Assembly: GCA_964409335.1 (NCBI GenBank)
Contig: CAYPCW010000006.1
Location: forward strand, 1 to 64,000
From: JABMOW01 sp964409335
GTDB lineage: Bacteria > Fidelibacterota > Marinisomatia > SCGC-AAA003-L08 > JACNLC01
Length of the DNA: 64,000 nucleotides
Direction: 5' to 3'
Every line of letters begins with the position of its first letter. Positions within the stretch are counted from its first letter, which is position 1. Position numbers and translations under genes: made by a program. The notes beneath the pieces are model-generated. The model did no database searches, was not told where the DNA came from, and saw only the letters and a list, made by a program, of their open reading frames with translations. This document shows, piece after piece, positions 9,176-17,542 of the stretch.

Positions 9176-9679
9176 GTTATCTCCAAAATTATGTTTTCAT
9201 AGATTAAACCGGATTTCAAAATCGACCTTGTCTTCCGGTTCAATTTGAGTTGTGGTGAATGGAAAAGAATGACCGCCGGCTTTGAAGATGATGCTTCTGT
9301 TTTGGATTTCTGGTTATGTCCGGCAACCGGCCGAAATATTGGGTATTTCATTCATGTCATATCGTGTTAAAAGTTGAAAACCACCCGGATTTTCAGGCGG
9401 ATATTAGGCATTAATTGTTAGGATTTTGTGAGAATCCGGGGAAAAACAGGGCGGTGAAACCTGATGAGGTGATCAGACAACAGGCGACGGGAGTGAGAAC
9501 GCCGGGAAGGGCGCTGTGACGAAGCGGATTGCAGGGACCGGTCTCGTTTTGATTCTACCACCCATAATAAAAATCCAACAACTAAACCAATGTTTAAGAA
9601 AATTATAGCAATGCCCATCGCCAAAGTTTGAACAATAATGACTAACACAACAAATATACCCCCGACTAAGAAGTTTCCG
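9176..9679. other. 504-base gap with gene fragments
   Basis: No intact gene. On the minus strand, a frame from about 9305 to 9190 reads SIIFKAGGHSFPF...IEPEDKVDFEIRFNL and stops 17 bases before pstS, like the tail of a lost gene. Bases 9560-9680 translate on the minus strand into two hydrophobic segments (GGIFVVLVIIVQTLAMGIAI, then IGLVVGFLLWVVES) in a frame that would have to start inside the hsdR remnant. That frame continues into low-complexity Arg/Ser sequence to 9418. Together this looks like several broken pieces joined during past rearrangement. Confidence 0.4.
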
Positions 9680-9820
9680 TTATGTGCACCAAAAGATTGA
9701 GTTAAGTGGCGGCGCTTTTTGCCGGCTCCTGGGGATACCGATACTCTGACCAATGACCTGCCAGCCCTGCAGGCAGTGTTTTTCCAGAAATGGTTTTTTT
9801 ACGTCGATGTATTCGGCCAT
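9680..9820 (-). pseudogene. Probable N-terminal remnant of a type I restriction subunit R (hsdR)
   Basis: A 46-codon frame beginning MAEYIDVKKPFLEKHCLQGW and continuing QVIGQSIGIP. From family knowledge, this resembles the opening of one HsdR group (xxPFLexLxxlGWxVIDQGxGIP). After GIP the frame goes out of register, and a different frame carries the continuation (SPGAGKKRRHLTQSF). The ATG is 2 bases after the RAYT stop. Only the first 40 or so residues survive. The match is from memory and is moderate. Confidence 0.45.
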
Positions 9821-9822
9821 TA

Positions 9823-10618
9823 TCAATCCTTTAATTTAGCGGCTTCCCAATTTTGCGGATTGGTTACAATGTAATTTCTTATGGTATGATATGATTTCTC
9901 GTTTCTGATAATATGGTCGTAAAACCTTGATTGCCATTGGAAATCATAACCCAAACGATGCGCATGTTTTGTCACCACGGATTTATATCCGCCAATAATG
10001 GATGAAATGGTGTTTTTCCCCTGATTTTGAAATCGTTTTTGACCGATGGTTTCCGGTGGTTTGGATGGGTCCAATGGTTTCGACGGGGATTGTTGGGACG
10101 GGGATTGTNNNNNNNNNNNNNNNNNNNNNNNNNNNNNNNNNNNNNNNNNNNNNNNNNNNNNNNNNNNNNNNNNNNNNNNNNNNNNNNNNNNNNNNNNNNN
10201 NNNNNNNNGACGGGGATTGTTGGGACGGGGATTGTTGGGACGGGGATTGTAGAGACAAGGCATGCCTTGTCTCTACGTCACCAACGTCACCAACGTCACC
10301 AACGTCACCAACATTGTCAATCGTTTTATCACCATCCGGATTTTTTTCATTCAAAATCAAAATACCGTGGATATGATTTGGCATAACGATAAATTCGTCC
10401 AATTCAATATTTTTTGCGTGATTTTTTATTTCATACCACAATACATTGGCGATAACGCCAATTTTTGACAATTGCATGGTCCCGTTTTCAATTTCCCCAA
10501 AATAATGTTCGCGGTTCTGCGTGCACAGGGTTATGAAATAGGTCCCCTGCCAACCGTAATCCCAAGACTGTAAACGGGCAGATGGAACGCGGTATTTATT
10601 TTGAAATTTATCTGCCAT
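9823..10618 (-). CDS. REP-associated tyrosine transposase (RAYT, Y1/IS200-like), split by scaffold gap
   Basis: From ATG at 10618 the protein opens RVPSARLQSWDYGWQGTYFI, then LCTQNREHYFG, and has the HUH pair in MPNHIHGI (His82, His84). After the gap comes the C-terminal RAYT half: SSIIGGYKSVVTKHA, DFQWQSRFYDHIIRNEKSY and IRNYIVTNPQNWE, which holds the likely nucleophile Tyr. Such enzymes nick single-stranded DNA at REP palindromes. The two halves lie in different frames only because the 100-N gap has arbitrary length, so whether the gene is intact cannot be decided. Unusually, residues from about 103 to the gap are built from tandem repeats and a translated REP palindrome, an insert between the two conserved halves. 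It is flanked by what look like hsdS and hsdR remnants. Confidence 0.85.
10082..10250 (-). repeat. 15-bp tandem repeat inside the RAYT gene, spanning the gap
   Basis: The unit GACGGGGATTGTTGG occurs as one full and one partial copy left of the gap (10082-10108) and two full and one partial copy right of it (10209-10250). It is a multiple of three and is read on the minus strand as repeated Gln-Ser-Pro-Ser-Gln. The scaffold gap falls inside the array, so the true copy number is unknown and probably larger. Confidence 0.95.
10109..10208. other. Scaffold gap (100 N)
   Basis: Exactly 100 unknown bases, a placeholder length used by scaffolding tools. It lies within a tandem repeat, which is the likely reason the assembly broke. 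Confidence 0.98.
10249..10276. repeat. Perfect 28-bp REP-like palindrome inside the RAYT gene
   Basis: The left arm GTAGAGACAAGGCA is followed directly by its exact reverse complement, centred on GCATGC. The AGAGAC...CATG...GTCTCT skeleton is shared with the imperfect palindrome at 10638-10669. Elements of this form are the usual partners of RAYT enzymes. It is read through in frame on the minus strand as VETRHALSLQ, so the element is both a DNA hairpin and coding sequence. Confidence 0.9.
10277..10312 (-). repeat. 9-bp tandem repeat, four copies, coding for Gly-Asp-Val
   Basis: Four perfect copies of GTCACCAAC lie directly next to the REP palindrome. On the minus strand they read (VGD)n within the RAYT protein. 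The unit length of three codons keeps the frame open whatever the copy number. Confidence 0.95.
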
Positions 10619-10637
10619 TATGTGCCCTTTATATTGG

Positions 10638-10669
10638 TTGCAGAGACGTTTCATGCAATGTCTCTGCAA
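10638..10669. repeat. Second REP-like imperfect palindrome, just upstream of the RAYT start
   Basis: Ten-base arms TTGCAGAGAC and GTCTCTGCAA enclose a 12-base centre containing CATG, which can extend the stem with one wobble pair. It lies 20 bases upstream of the RAYT ATG, between it and the hsdS-like remnant. It shares its skeleton with the palindrome inside the RAYT gene, so the two probably form the pair of REP sequences recognised by this transposase. Confidence 0.8.
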
Positions 10670-10855
10670 TATCGAAATTTTCTTTTTCCCGCTCAACAAA
10701 TCCGCCATCAAACCGACTTTTATCTGCTGCATTTTGTAGAGGTAGGTTTGTCCGGCCCGATCTCTTACACGCGTAGTAATATCATAGAGACCCTCAAGGT
10801 TACTCAATTCTTCGTACATATGGAAATCGGAACCATTATAGCACTTCATATTCAC
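10670..10855 (-). pseudogene. Probable C-terminal remnant of a type I restriction specificity subunit (hsdS)
   Basis: The open frame runs into the RAYT start and reads EELSNLEGLYDITTRVRD followed by QTYLYKMQQIKVGLMADL and LSGKKKI. HsdS proteins commonly end with a coiled coil and xYLxKLQQIKxGLMxDLLSGK, so this looks like such a tail. The frame is closed upstream by a stop at 10907-10909, so the target-recognition domains are gone. With the hsdR-like fragment beyond the transposase, it suggests the RAYT element sits in the hsdS-hsdR junction of a lost restriction system. Confidence 0.55.
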
Positions 10856-11038
10856 AGATCCTACCTTTATCGGGGTTGATAAAAATAGTTGAGAGAAAAA
10901 ACAATTTCAAATCAGAGCCGATTTTCAGATTTTACCAAAATTAAATACAGGGGGATATGGATGTCACAAAACCATTTATCCTGGTCCGAAAAAACGGTAT
11001 AACAACCGGCTGAAAATGACGGCGCCTGCCTATAGGGT

Positions 11039-12016
11039 TTAAGCAGATGCCTTTGCAATAAAGATCGCCCTTCGCGGGGCCGGATAACCTTCGATCGTTT
11101 TCTGCGGATCGTCAGGGGACAAAAAGTCTGTGAGGGATTCAAAAGTCATCCAGTCGGTTGCACGCTGCTCTTCTGGTGAGGTTTGATTTAAATTCACCAG
11201 TTGAATCGCCTTGAACCCCGATCGCTTCAGCATGGTCTCCAATAATAACACAGATGGAATAAACCAAACATTCCTCATTTTAGCATACCTGTTTTCCGGG
11301 ATCAGTACGGATTCCCTGTCACCTTCAATCACCAATGTCTCAAGGATGAGCTCTCCACCCGCCGTAATTGCAGAGTGGAGTTGATGCAGGTGGTCAAAGG
11401 GTGATTTTACATGGTAGAGCACACCCATGGAAAATACCGTATCGAATGCCGGACTGTGATGTGGGAATTCCTCCAGCGCCAACGGCAGCACAAACACCGG
11501 TTCAGCAGGAAGATACGTCCTGATCGCCTCAAATTGAATCATATAAAGGCGGTATGGCTCAATCCCAATGACGAGCGCAGCGCCTTCACCGCGGACGCGC
11601 CAGCAGTGATACCCATTGCCGGTTCCCACATCAAGAACCCGTTTTCCCCTCAAGGGTGAAATATGAGATATAAGCCGGTTCCACTTAAAATCTGAACGCC
11701 ACTCGCTGTTGATCGCAATACTGAAAACATTAAATGGACCCTTCCGCCAGGGATGTAACCGGCGAAGACCGGTCTCCAGTTGGAGGCGTTGTTCATCTGA
11801 TATATCTGATTCCGCACCAATCGTTATGACGTCTTTGTCCAGATAAACCTCATTTGGGGATATTTCCGGTAATGATTTCAGGATGGACAGCCAATTTTCT
11901 TTTTCGCCATGGTCAAATTGGGCTTCCGAGTGTTCAAGCCGTGAGTTTAAGGTGTCAAGCTGAGGTTTAAAGCGAGTCTGCGACAACAGATCGAAGAGGT
12001 TGGAATATGAGCTCAT
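11039..12016 (-). CDS. cmoB: tRNA U34 carboxymethyltransferase CmoB
   Basis: Protein of 325 residues from MSSYSNLFDLL, matching the usual CmoB length of about 323. It transfers a carboxymethyl group from carboxy-SAM to 5-hydroxyuridine at tRNA position 34. Visible marks are LHPWRKGPFNVFSI...EWRSDFKWNRL before motif I, motif I VLDVGTGNGYHCWR, GIEPYRLYMIQFEA, and GVLYHVKSPFDHLHQL. The start at 12016 is preferred over one 11 codons upstream because it overlaps the cmoA stop by 4 bases (ATGA). It is coupled to cmoA, which makes its cofactor. Confidence 0.93.
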   Translation of the reverse strand: MSSYSNLFDLLSQTRFKPQLDTLNSRLEHSEAQFDHGEKENWLSILKSLPEISPNEVYLDKDVITIGAESDISDEQRLQLETGLRRLHPWRKGPFNVFSIAINSEWRSDFKWNRLISHISPLRGKRVLDVGTGNGYHCWRVRGEGAALVIGIEPYRLYMIQFEAIRTYLPAEPVFVLPLALEEFPHHSPAFDTVFSMGVLYHVKSPFDHLHQLHSAITAGGELILETLVIEGDRESVLIPENRYAKMRNVWFIPSVLLLETMLKRSGFKAIQLVNLNQTSPEEQRATDWMTFESLTDFLSPDDPQKTIEGYPAPRRAIFIAKASA

Positions 12017-12738
12017 TTTTCTGCAAAAACTGAGATGAAATTGAAGCATTTAAACCAGACCCTGGGAGTATGAAAGCCGACATCCTGCATGCGGTGGATA
12101 TGAGCCTGGATGGATTCCGGGATAAGAATGTTTTCAAGTGCGGTTCGTTTTTGACTGATCTCCAGATCGCTGTATCCGTTGTGCCGCTTAAAATCCATAT
12201 GATGGGTCACATGAAAATCCTCCTCACCGGCATCGTCATGTGCAATTTTTTCTGATAGGATCAATATCCCGCCGGGATTCAATCCGTGGTAGATATTTCT
12301 GATGAGACGGGAGCGTTCCTTCGGATCGATGAACTGGAGCGTAAAATTCAGGGCAACCACACTGGCATTGGATATGAGCACGCAGCACACATCTTCCTCG
12401 ATGACTTCCACGGGGATATGGTAATTTTTCTGGCTGAGCATTTTACGAAGTTTATTGATCATCGCCGGGGCGTTATCAACGGCAAAGATATGGCAGTCAT
12501 CTATGGAGATATCCTTCAGCATCGCCATTGTTACGGCGCCCAGGGAACACCCCAGGTCGTAACAATGCGTCCCCGGTTTGGTGTATTTTCCCGCATACAT
12601 TCCGATCATGGAAACGATGAGATCATATCCCGGCACGGACCGCTGTATCATGTCCGGGAATACCTTCGTAACGGATTCATCGAAAACAAATTCGGTGACG
12701 GATGTTATGGGTTTGGAAAAAATCCTATCTTTCATCAT
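12013..12738 (-). CDS. cmoA: Carboxy-S-adenosyl-L-methionine synthase CmoA
   Basis: Protein of about 241 residues. CmoA makes carboxy-SAM from SAM and prephenate. Family marks are KVFPDMIQRSVPGYDLIVSM near the N-terminus, motif I CYDLGCSLGAVTMAML, FAVDNAPAMI, and LNFTLQFIDPKERSRLI followed by LNPGGILILSEK. The start is uncertain among three nearby ATGs (12750, 12738, 12735); all overlap the GNAT gene slightly. It overlaps cmoB by 4 bases. The pair makes cmo5U34, which widens wobble decoding by tRNAs for four-codon boxes. Confidence 0.93.
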   Translation of the reverse strand: MMKDRIFSKPITSVTEFVFDESVTKVFPDMIQRSVPGYDLIVSMIGMYAGKYTKPGTHCYDLGCSLGAVTMAMLKDISIDDCHIFAVDNAPAMINKLRKMLSQKNYHIPVEVIEEDVCCVLISNASVVALNFTLQFIDPKERSRLIRNIYHGLNPGGILILSEKIAHDDAGEEDFHVTHHMDFKRHNGYSDLEISQKRTALENILIPESIQAHIHRMQDVGFHTPRVWFKCFNFISVFAEK

Positions 12739-13354
12739 GGTCCTGTACACACCTGAACTCCGGTTTGACCGGATATTCAGAGGGATAATAAATTTGATTG
12801 AATTGGGGATATAGCATACTCATGATCGTGATGGAAATAAATTGATTTTCGAAAAACCGGGCATCTCTGAGTTCTCCCTCCTTTACAAATCCCGCATTTG
12901 TGTAACATTTGATCGCCGTTTCATTGGTGGAAAAAACGTTCAGCGCTAAGCGGTGGATAGGAAAATTTTCGAAGGCAAACCGGGTCAATGCCCGCACCAG
13001 AGCCAGTCCGTATCCCCGTCCTCTGTATTCACCGGGTCCGATCAGTATTCTGCCAAGAACGGCTGACCGCTGTTGAACATCTATCCCCAAAATCTCGCCA
13101 TGTCCGATCGGTATATCGGTTCCCCGTAAAACAACCTTCAGGATGACCGTGGACCCGGCTGCCGCGGAATGTCCGGTAAGGTGGGCGATGATCTGTGCTT
13201 CAGTGAAGGGGAATGAATAGCCGGGACCCGCCCATTGCAGGAGAAATTTCGATGAGGGAATCCATTGCATCAGCCGCGGAATGTCAGAGACCGTAAACGG
13301 TTTCAATTCCACATCTGAATTCTGCGTGATTTCACCCTGTAACATTGTAACCAT
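12725..13354 (-). CDS. GNAT-family N-acetyltransferase (RimJ/RimL-like)
   Basis: Protein of 209 residues with a GNAT fold: N-terminal VELKPFTVSDIPRLMQWI, acetyl-CoA binding loop GPGEYRGRGYGLALV (R/Q-x-x-G-x-G/A) and the closing strand-helix RLALNVFSTNETAIKCYTNAGF with the conserved Asn and Tyr. The acetyl acceptor is unknown. Its end overlaps cmoA by about 14 bases, so it is co-transcribed with cmoAB. A link to ribosome or tRNA modification is possible but unproven. Confidence 0.85.
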   Translation of the reverse strand: MVTMLQGEITQNSDVELKPFTVSDIPRLMQWIPSSKFLLQWAGPGYSFPFTEAQIIAHLTGHSAAAGSTVILKVVLRGTDIPIGHGEILGIDVQQRSAVLGRILIGPGEYRGRGYGLALVRALTRFAFENFPIHRLALNVFSTNETAIKCYTNAGFVKEGELRDARFFENQFISITIMSMLYPQFNQIYYPSEYPVKPEFRCVQDHDER

Positions 13355-13450
13355 CGGAAAGGATCATATCGTTTGGTGTAAGCGGCTTTGACCCTGCGGC
13401 AATGCGTGAAATTTATAACGAGCAGTGGAGAACATATGTATGGGATAATA

Positions 13451-14041
13451 TTATTTTGGGTGTAAAAACTTGGATAAAACCGTATCCAGATCGGTATCAG
13501 AAATGGAACTCTGGGCGTCGCCGGGGAAGATCAGGCTGTGAAATATTCCACCGATGGCACGCATCAGAAGGTCTGGCTGAATATCCACAAAATCTCCGAT
13601 AGCGACACCATCTTCGAGAATACCGTGAAGTGTGGCATAGAGACGGTTCTGGTAGGTTTTCCAGGAACCGTTCCTGATGGATTCCACCGGGATGGATTTT
13701 GGAACGATAAAAAGAAATTCATATAGCGTGCGATTTAATTTCACCTGATCCGCAATGGCATTGAGGAGTTTTATAAATTTGTTTCGCGGTGTATCGTTGC
13801 CAATGACAACGGATTCAATACTTTCCAGCAGACGCATCCAGCCTCGTTCCAGGATGGCGTGAAATACTTCTTCCTTTGATGGAAAATAATAATACAACGA
13901 GGCTTTTCCGAATCCGGCTTCAGCGGCGATTTCATTCATGGTGGAGCCTTCAATCCCGATACGACTGAATACCTCCAGCGCAGCATCCAATATCCGTTCT
14001 TTTCTGGCGGCCCGTTCTTCTAATTGTCTGTTACTGACCAT
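13451..14041 (-). CDS. TetR-family transcriptional regulator
   Basis: Protein of 196 residues. The N-terminal DNA-binding domain has the TetR pattern: RILDAALEVFSRIGIEGSTM, then NEIAAEAGFGKASLYYYFPS as helix-turn-helix, then KEEVFHAILE. The C-terminal ligand and dimer domain is unlike any I can name. It lies 96 bases upstream of the GNAT gene and 400 bases downstream of hmuY, so its targets could be either group; no operator was identified. Confidence 0.9.
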   Translation of the reverse strand: MVSNRQLEERAARKERILDAALEVFSRIGIEGSTMNEIAAEAGFGKASLYYYFPSKEEVFHAILERGWMRLLESIESVVIGNDTPRNKFIKLLNAIADQVKLNRTLYEFLFIVPKSIPVESIRNGSWKTYQNRLYATLHGILEDGVAIGDFVDIQPDLLMRAIGGIFHSLIFPGDAQSSISDTDLDTVLSKFLHPK

Positions 14042-14442
14042 ATTTTTATTTTAAAATCCCGTCAAACTTACAAGAGTTTCCTCTAAAAATCAGATTCAAT
14101 CTTCCTCGGCGGGTCTCAATCTTCTTGACGGCAGACGGAGCAGAAAAAAACTCCTTTGCTGCCAAACGGTAATGTAAGTGTATCCATAGCACGGATGATT
14201 CGGGCTGAACGCATACCTGCGAAAATGATACTTAAACAACCCCGGTTTTCACCGGCTTTTCAAACCACAGGAACCGTTGAACCCCTTAGATTACTATTCT
14301 GTCAAGTAACAGATAAACTGCGCAAAACAATTTCACCGGTTACCCTGCAACAAAGGAGTCTCCTAACAACATTCTGTCCGGGGCGCTGATCCATACCGGA
14401 CAGGATGCTTGGGATCTATGTCAAAAACCTGAAATGCCCGGC
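14042..14442. other. Intergenic 401 bases
   Basis: No coding signal. An 8-bp inverted repeat (CTGTCCGG at 14374-14381 and CCGGACAG at 14396-14403, 14-base loop) lies downstream of hmuY and may be a weak terminator, but it lacks a clear T-run. The promoter of the TetR gene should lie near 14045-14100, where the sequence is AT-rich. Confidence 0.4.
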
Positions 14443-15399
14443 TTATAAACCTTCGTAAGAGAATAACATAATTCCGGAATTATACAGTTTAAATTGAAGT
14501 TTATATACGTAGTTACCGGTATCAATGATATATACATATCCAGGATTTTCAACGATGACTTTATGGTTATAGGGTGGTTCCGGATGATACACCAGAACCA
14601 TGTAGTCGCCGCCATATCCCAGGGGATGCATATCTGCCTCATCCATCATCCATCCGGAAACGGGGGCGGTGACAACGTCATCAAATGCCATGTCATCAAT
14701 GATTGCCACCTGAACAGAGGCGTCCATGTTGGTCAGAATGGTTGGCATATACATAAAGCTGGATAATTCAGGGGAATATTCCGGTACGAGGGTCAGAGCG
14801 AGCTGCCAGTCAGCAGTCGGAATAACTGATCCGGTTGTCAGATCAAAATAAGCGGGTTCGGCGCTCGTATAAGGGATCGTTGCTGTTTCGGCGGCGCCAT
14901 AAGTCCCGTCGGTATTCCGGAATGCATACTGTATCGAAAAGGAAGACGGGGACCCTGAAAGCACTTCAAATTTGACCCACTCGTAGGATGCCGTACGAAT
15001 AAAATAAACACTGCCATCCCCCTGAATGCTGTGGTCAGAGGGATTATACGTTGACATATCCATCCACGAATCGCCCACCACATAATTGCCGTCGCCATCT
15101 GAAGCGTATCCAGCAGTGGGCAATGTGGCGGTTGTGAAATCGTTGATGCCAGACTTCACCCCAACCACGCCTGCGCTTCCGTTGAGACCGACTAAATAGG
15201 TCATGTCCCCTGAAAGAAAGGTGATGTCATGAACATTTTCATACGATACACTCCCAAAATTGAAAAACAACGGCGCCTGATTAATATCTGTTGTTGTAAT
15301 CTCGATGCCCGTAACATTATTATCATCTTTTGTATTATCACACCCTGTCATGATGAACATGAATGCCGATATTGCAACCACGAAATACTTACTTCTCAT
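14443..15399 (-). CDS. HmuY-family heme-binding lipoprotein
   Basis: Protein of 318 residues with a lipoprotein signal (FMFIMTGCDN, Cys at about 20). The body is beta-rich, and the C-terminus has the HmuY-type ending: GYVYIIDTGNYVYKLQFKLY then ITFxY-like IMLFSYEGL. HmuY proteins capture heme on the cell surface and pass it to a TonB-dependent receptor. Here the start overlaps the end of such a receptor gene by 11 bases, with a GGAG site inside that gene. The axial heme ligands cannot be assigned by eye. Confidence 0.8.
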   Translation of the reverse strand: MRSKYFVVAISAFMFIMTGCDNTKDDNNVTGIEITTTDINQAPLFFNFGSVSYENVHDITFLSGDMTYLVGLNGSAGVVGVKSGINDFTTATLPTAGYASDGDGNYVVGDSWMDMSTYNPSDHSIQGDGSVYFIRTASYEWVKFEVLSGSPSSFSIQYAFRNTDGTYGAAETATIPYTSAEPAYFDLTTGSVIPTADWQLALTLVPEYSPELSSFMYMPTILTNMDASVQVAIIDDMAFDDVVTAPVSGWMMDEADMHPLGYGGDYMVLVYHPEPPYNHKVIVENPGYVYIIDTGNYVYKLQFKLYNSGIMLFSYEGL

Positions 15400-17542
15400 T
15401 ATTTACTCCATTTAGTGTTAATACCAATTCCATGTAATACGTTCTCCCGATGAACGGCCCGTAATTTGAATTGGTGTAGTTTGTCATATTTTTTATCCCG
15501 CCTTCTAATTGAAGGCTGTGGGTAAATTGAAATTTGGCAGAATAATCCAGGAAATATTGAGAGTTCCTTTTCTGATCTGCGGTATAAAATTCATTGGTAT
15601 CCGGGATGTATTCCATGGGGTAATAGGAGCCGATCCATTTGAGCTTGAATGAGTATTGAAACCGGTTCCCGGAATGCCGGTGTCGGAGTTGAAGATTTCC
15701 TGAAAAGGGCTGTGTGTTCGGTAAAACTTCTCCGGTCTTTAAATCCGTATTGTCAACATAGTTTAATCCCCAGTTGGCGACCCATTCAGGAGATACATTC
15801 CAGTATCCCTGTAATTCCACGCCGGTATACCGGACTTCATCGATATTTTTATAGGTCAGCACATTGGTGTTCGGGATGCTGTAATCGGATATCATATTGT
15901 CAAAATAGGTGCGGTAAATCATTGTGCTTACCCGGTAAACGCCGGGATGGTAATACTCCACTCCGAAGGTATATCCATTCGACTGTTCGGGTTTTAAATC
16001 CGGATTACCAATGACGTGGTATCCGAACTGGATGTGACTCCAGTCGATATACCTGTCCATAAACGTCGGCATCCGGAACCCATTTCCCCACATCGCCCGG
16101 ATTTTCCACCGTGCCCCGATGGAAACCATTGCGGCTACCCGGGGACTGTACACCGATGGAATTTCCGAATTGTCATCCAGGCGGTTTCCGATGACCAGGT
16201 TCAATCTTTTCACCGGATTGAAATCATATTGCACGTACAGACTGTTTGACCTAAGTGTTTGACTGCCATGGGAGATACGGTCGCTTTCATATCGGGCATA
16301 GCCCGCTTCACCCCCTACATTAAATGTACAGGTCGCTGTGGAGTACACCCCTGAAATTTCATATTCCGATTCCGCCTCAAGGGTGTTGTTGACCGATTTT
16401 ATCTCACCCCAGGGATAGATCTGCCGGTACTGCCTGGAATAATCACTGTATCTCGCGAACTGTGTCAATATCCAGTTAGAACTGATATCCCAGTTATGTG
16501 TCAGGCTGATCAGTTTTCGATCAATTATGGTTTTGGTATTCCCGGTGGAAGTATGGCTTGATTCAGTGTCCTTAAACAGGGAAAGGGCATTTTTCAACCG
16601 TTGCCGGTCGGTCATTTCCCAGTCAATCTTCCCCGAAACCGAATTTTTGCCCACATCGTCAAGTTCAATATACTCCTTGGTTTGATCCACATTTATAAAA
16701 TCTCCCTGGATATTGAATAAATATTTCAGGGAATGATAATCATTGCTGTATTCCGCTTTCAGAGATCGGTTACCGATACCCAGATCGGCAGGATTAAATG
16801 TCCCGTCTCCGCCATCGTAACGAAAAGAAGTGGTAAACTGTTTAGCGATTTCATTACGCGTAATAATGTTGATCACACCCCCCATTGCTTCGCTTCCGTA
16901 CAGGGATGAGTTGGGTCCTTTAATGATCTCCACCCGCTGGATGTTATTTGTCGGAAACTGGTCCAGCGACACCCGGCTGTTAAATTTGCCTACCACCGGT
17001 TGTCCGTCAACCAGGATCAGGATATATTTTGAATCCATGCCCATGAGATTCACAATACTTCCACCGGCAACCGAAGATGAAACCGATACGCCGGAACGTT
17101 GAGAAAGTAACTCTCCCACATCCCGGGCGCCGGAGGTATAAATTTCGTCAGATGTGATGATCTCGGTGGCAACGGGAACATTTTGAAGAATTTTCGGCGT
17201 TCGGGTGGCTGTGATGACGACACTGTTCATCTCGAAAAAAGTTTCGGTTAATTTGATCACCAATGGAACAATCTCCGGTACGGCCACCGGTACGACTTTG
17301 GATTCGTAACCGATATGGCTGATGTTGAGTACCAGCGTGTCATTTGATTCTGCAGGGATTATAAACCTTCCCGCTTTATCTGTCGCGGTGCCCTGTTGCG
17401 TTCCCTGGATCAGTACGTTGACATTTTCAAGCGGTTCGCCCCGCCTGGCATCCAGGATTGTTCCCGTGATCAACTCATCAGAAAATAACGCTGTATGAGA
17501 CGCGATGGCAATCAGGGTGAACGTGACAATGTGCTTTATCAT
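15389..17542 (-). CDS. TonB-dependent outer-membrane receptor, probably for heme or iron chelates
   Basis: Protein of 717 residues: signal peptide (1-20), a carboxypeptidase-like regulatory domain (about 22-100, GTILDARRGEPLENVNVLI), the plug domain (VVITATRTPKILQNVPVATE to about 230, with IKGPNSSLYGSEAMGGVINI), and a 22-strand barrel to the end. The closing motif (YMELVLTLN) is a normal barrel end. It is coupled to the HmuY gene. No ABC heme permease is in the window. Specificity for heme is inferred from the partner. Confidence 0.92.
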   Translation of the reverse strand: MIKHIVTFTLIAIASHTALFSDELITGTILDARRGEPLENVNVLIQGTQQGTATDKAGRFIIPAESNDTLVLNISHIGYESKVVPVAVPEIVPLVIKLTETFFEMNSVVITATRTPKILQNVPVATEIITSDEIYTSGARDVGELLSQRSGVSVSSSVAGGSIVNLMGMDSKYILILVDGQPVVGKFNSRVSLDQFPTNNIQRVEIIKGPNSSLYGSEAMGGVINIITRNEIAKQFTTSFRYDGGDGTFNPADLGIGNRSLKAEYSNDYHSLKYLFNIQGDFINVDQTKEYIELDDVGKNSVSGKIDWEMTDRQRLKNALSLFKDTESSHTSTGNTKTIIDRKLISLTHNWDISSNWILTQFARYSDYSRQYRQIYPWGEIKSVNNTLEAESEYEISGVYSTATCTFNVGGEAGYARYESDRISHGSQTLRSNSLYVQYDFNPVKRLNLVIGNRLDDNSEIPSVYSPRVAAMVSIGARWKIRAMWGNGFRMPTFMDRYIDWSHIQFGYHVIGNPDLKPEQSNGYTFGVEYYHPGVYRVSTMIYRTYFDNMISDYSIPNTNVLTYKNIDEVRYTGVELQGYWNVSPEWVANWGLNYVDNTDLKTGEVLPNTQPFSGNLQLRHRHSGNRFQYSFKLKWIGSYYPMEYIPDTNEFYTADQKRNSQYFLDYSAKFQFTHSLQLEGGIKNMTNYTNSNYGPFIGRTYYMELVLTLNGVNNEK

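Noticed and set aside
9330..9375. A Pho-box-like ATGTCATAT near the pstS upstream region
   Set aside because: It lacks a second half-site and lies far (about 180 bases) from the start.
9418..9753. A 111-residue frame with two hydrophobic segments
   Set aside because: Its start lies in the HsdR-like remnant, there is no ribosome site, and its end is low-complexity; recorded only as fragments.
10262..10312. The short repeats as a CRISPR array
   Set aside because: Units of 9 and 15 bases are in direct tandem with no spacers and no cas genes.
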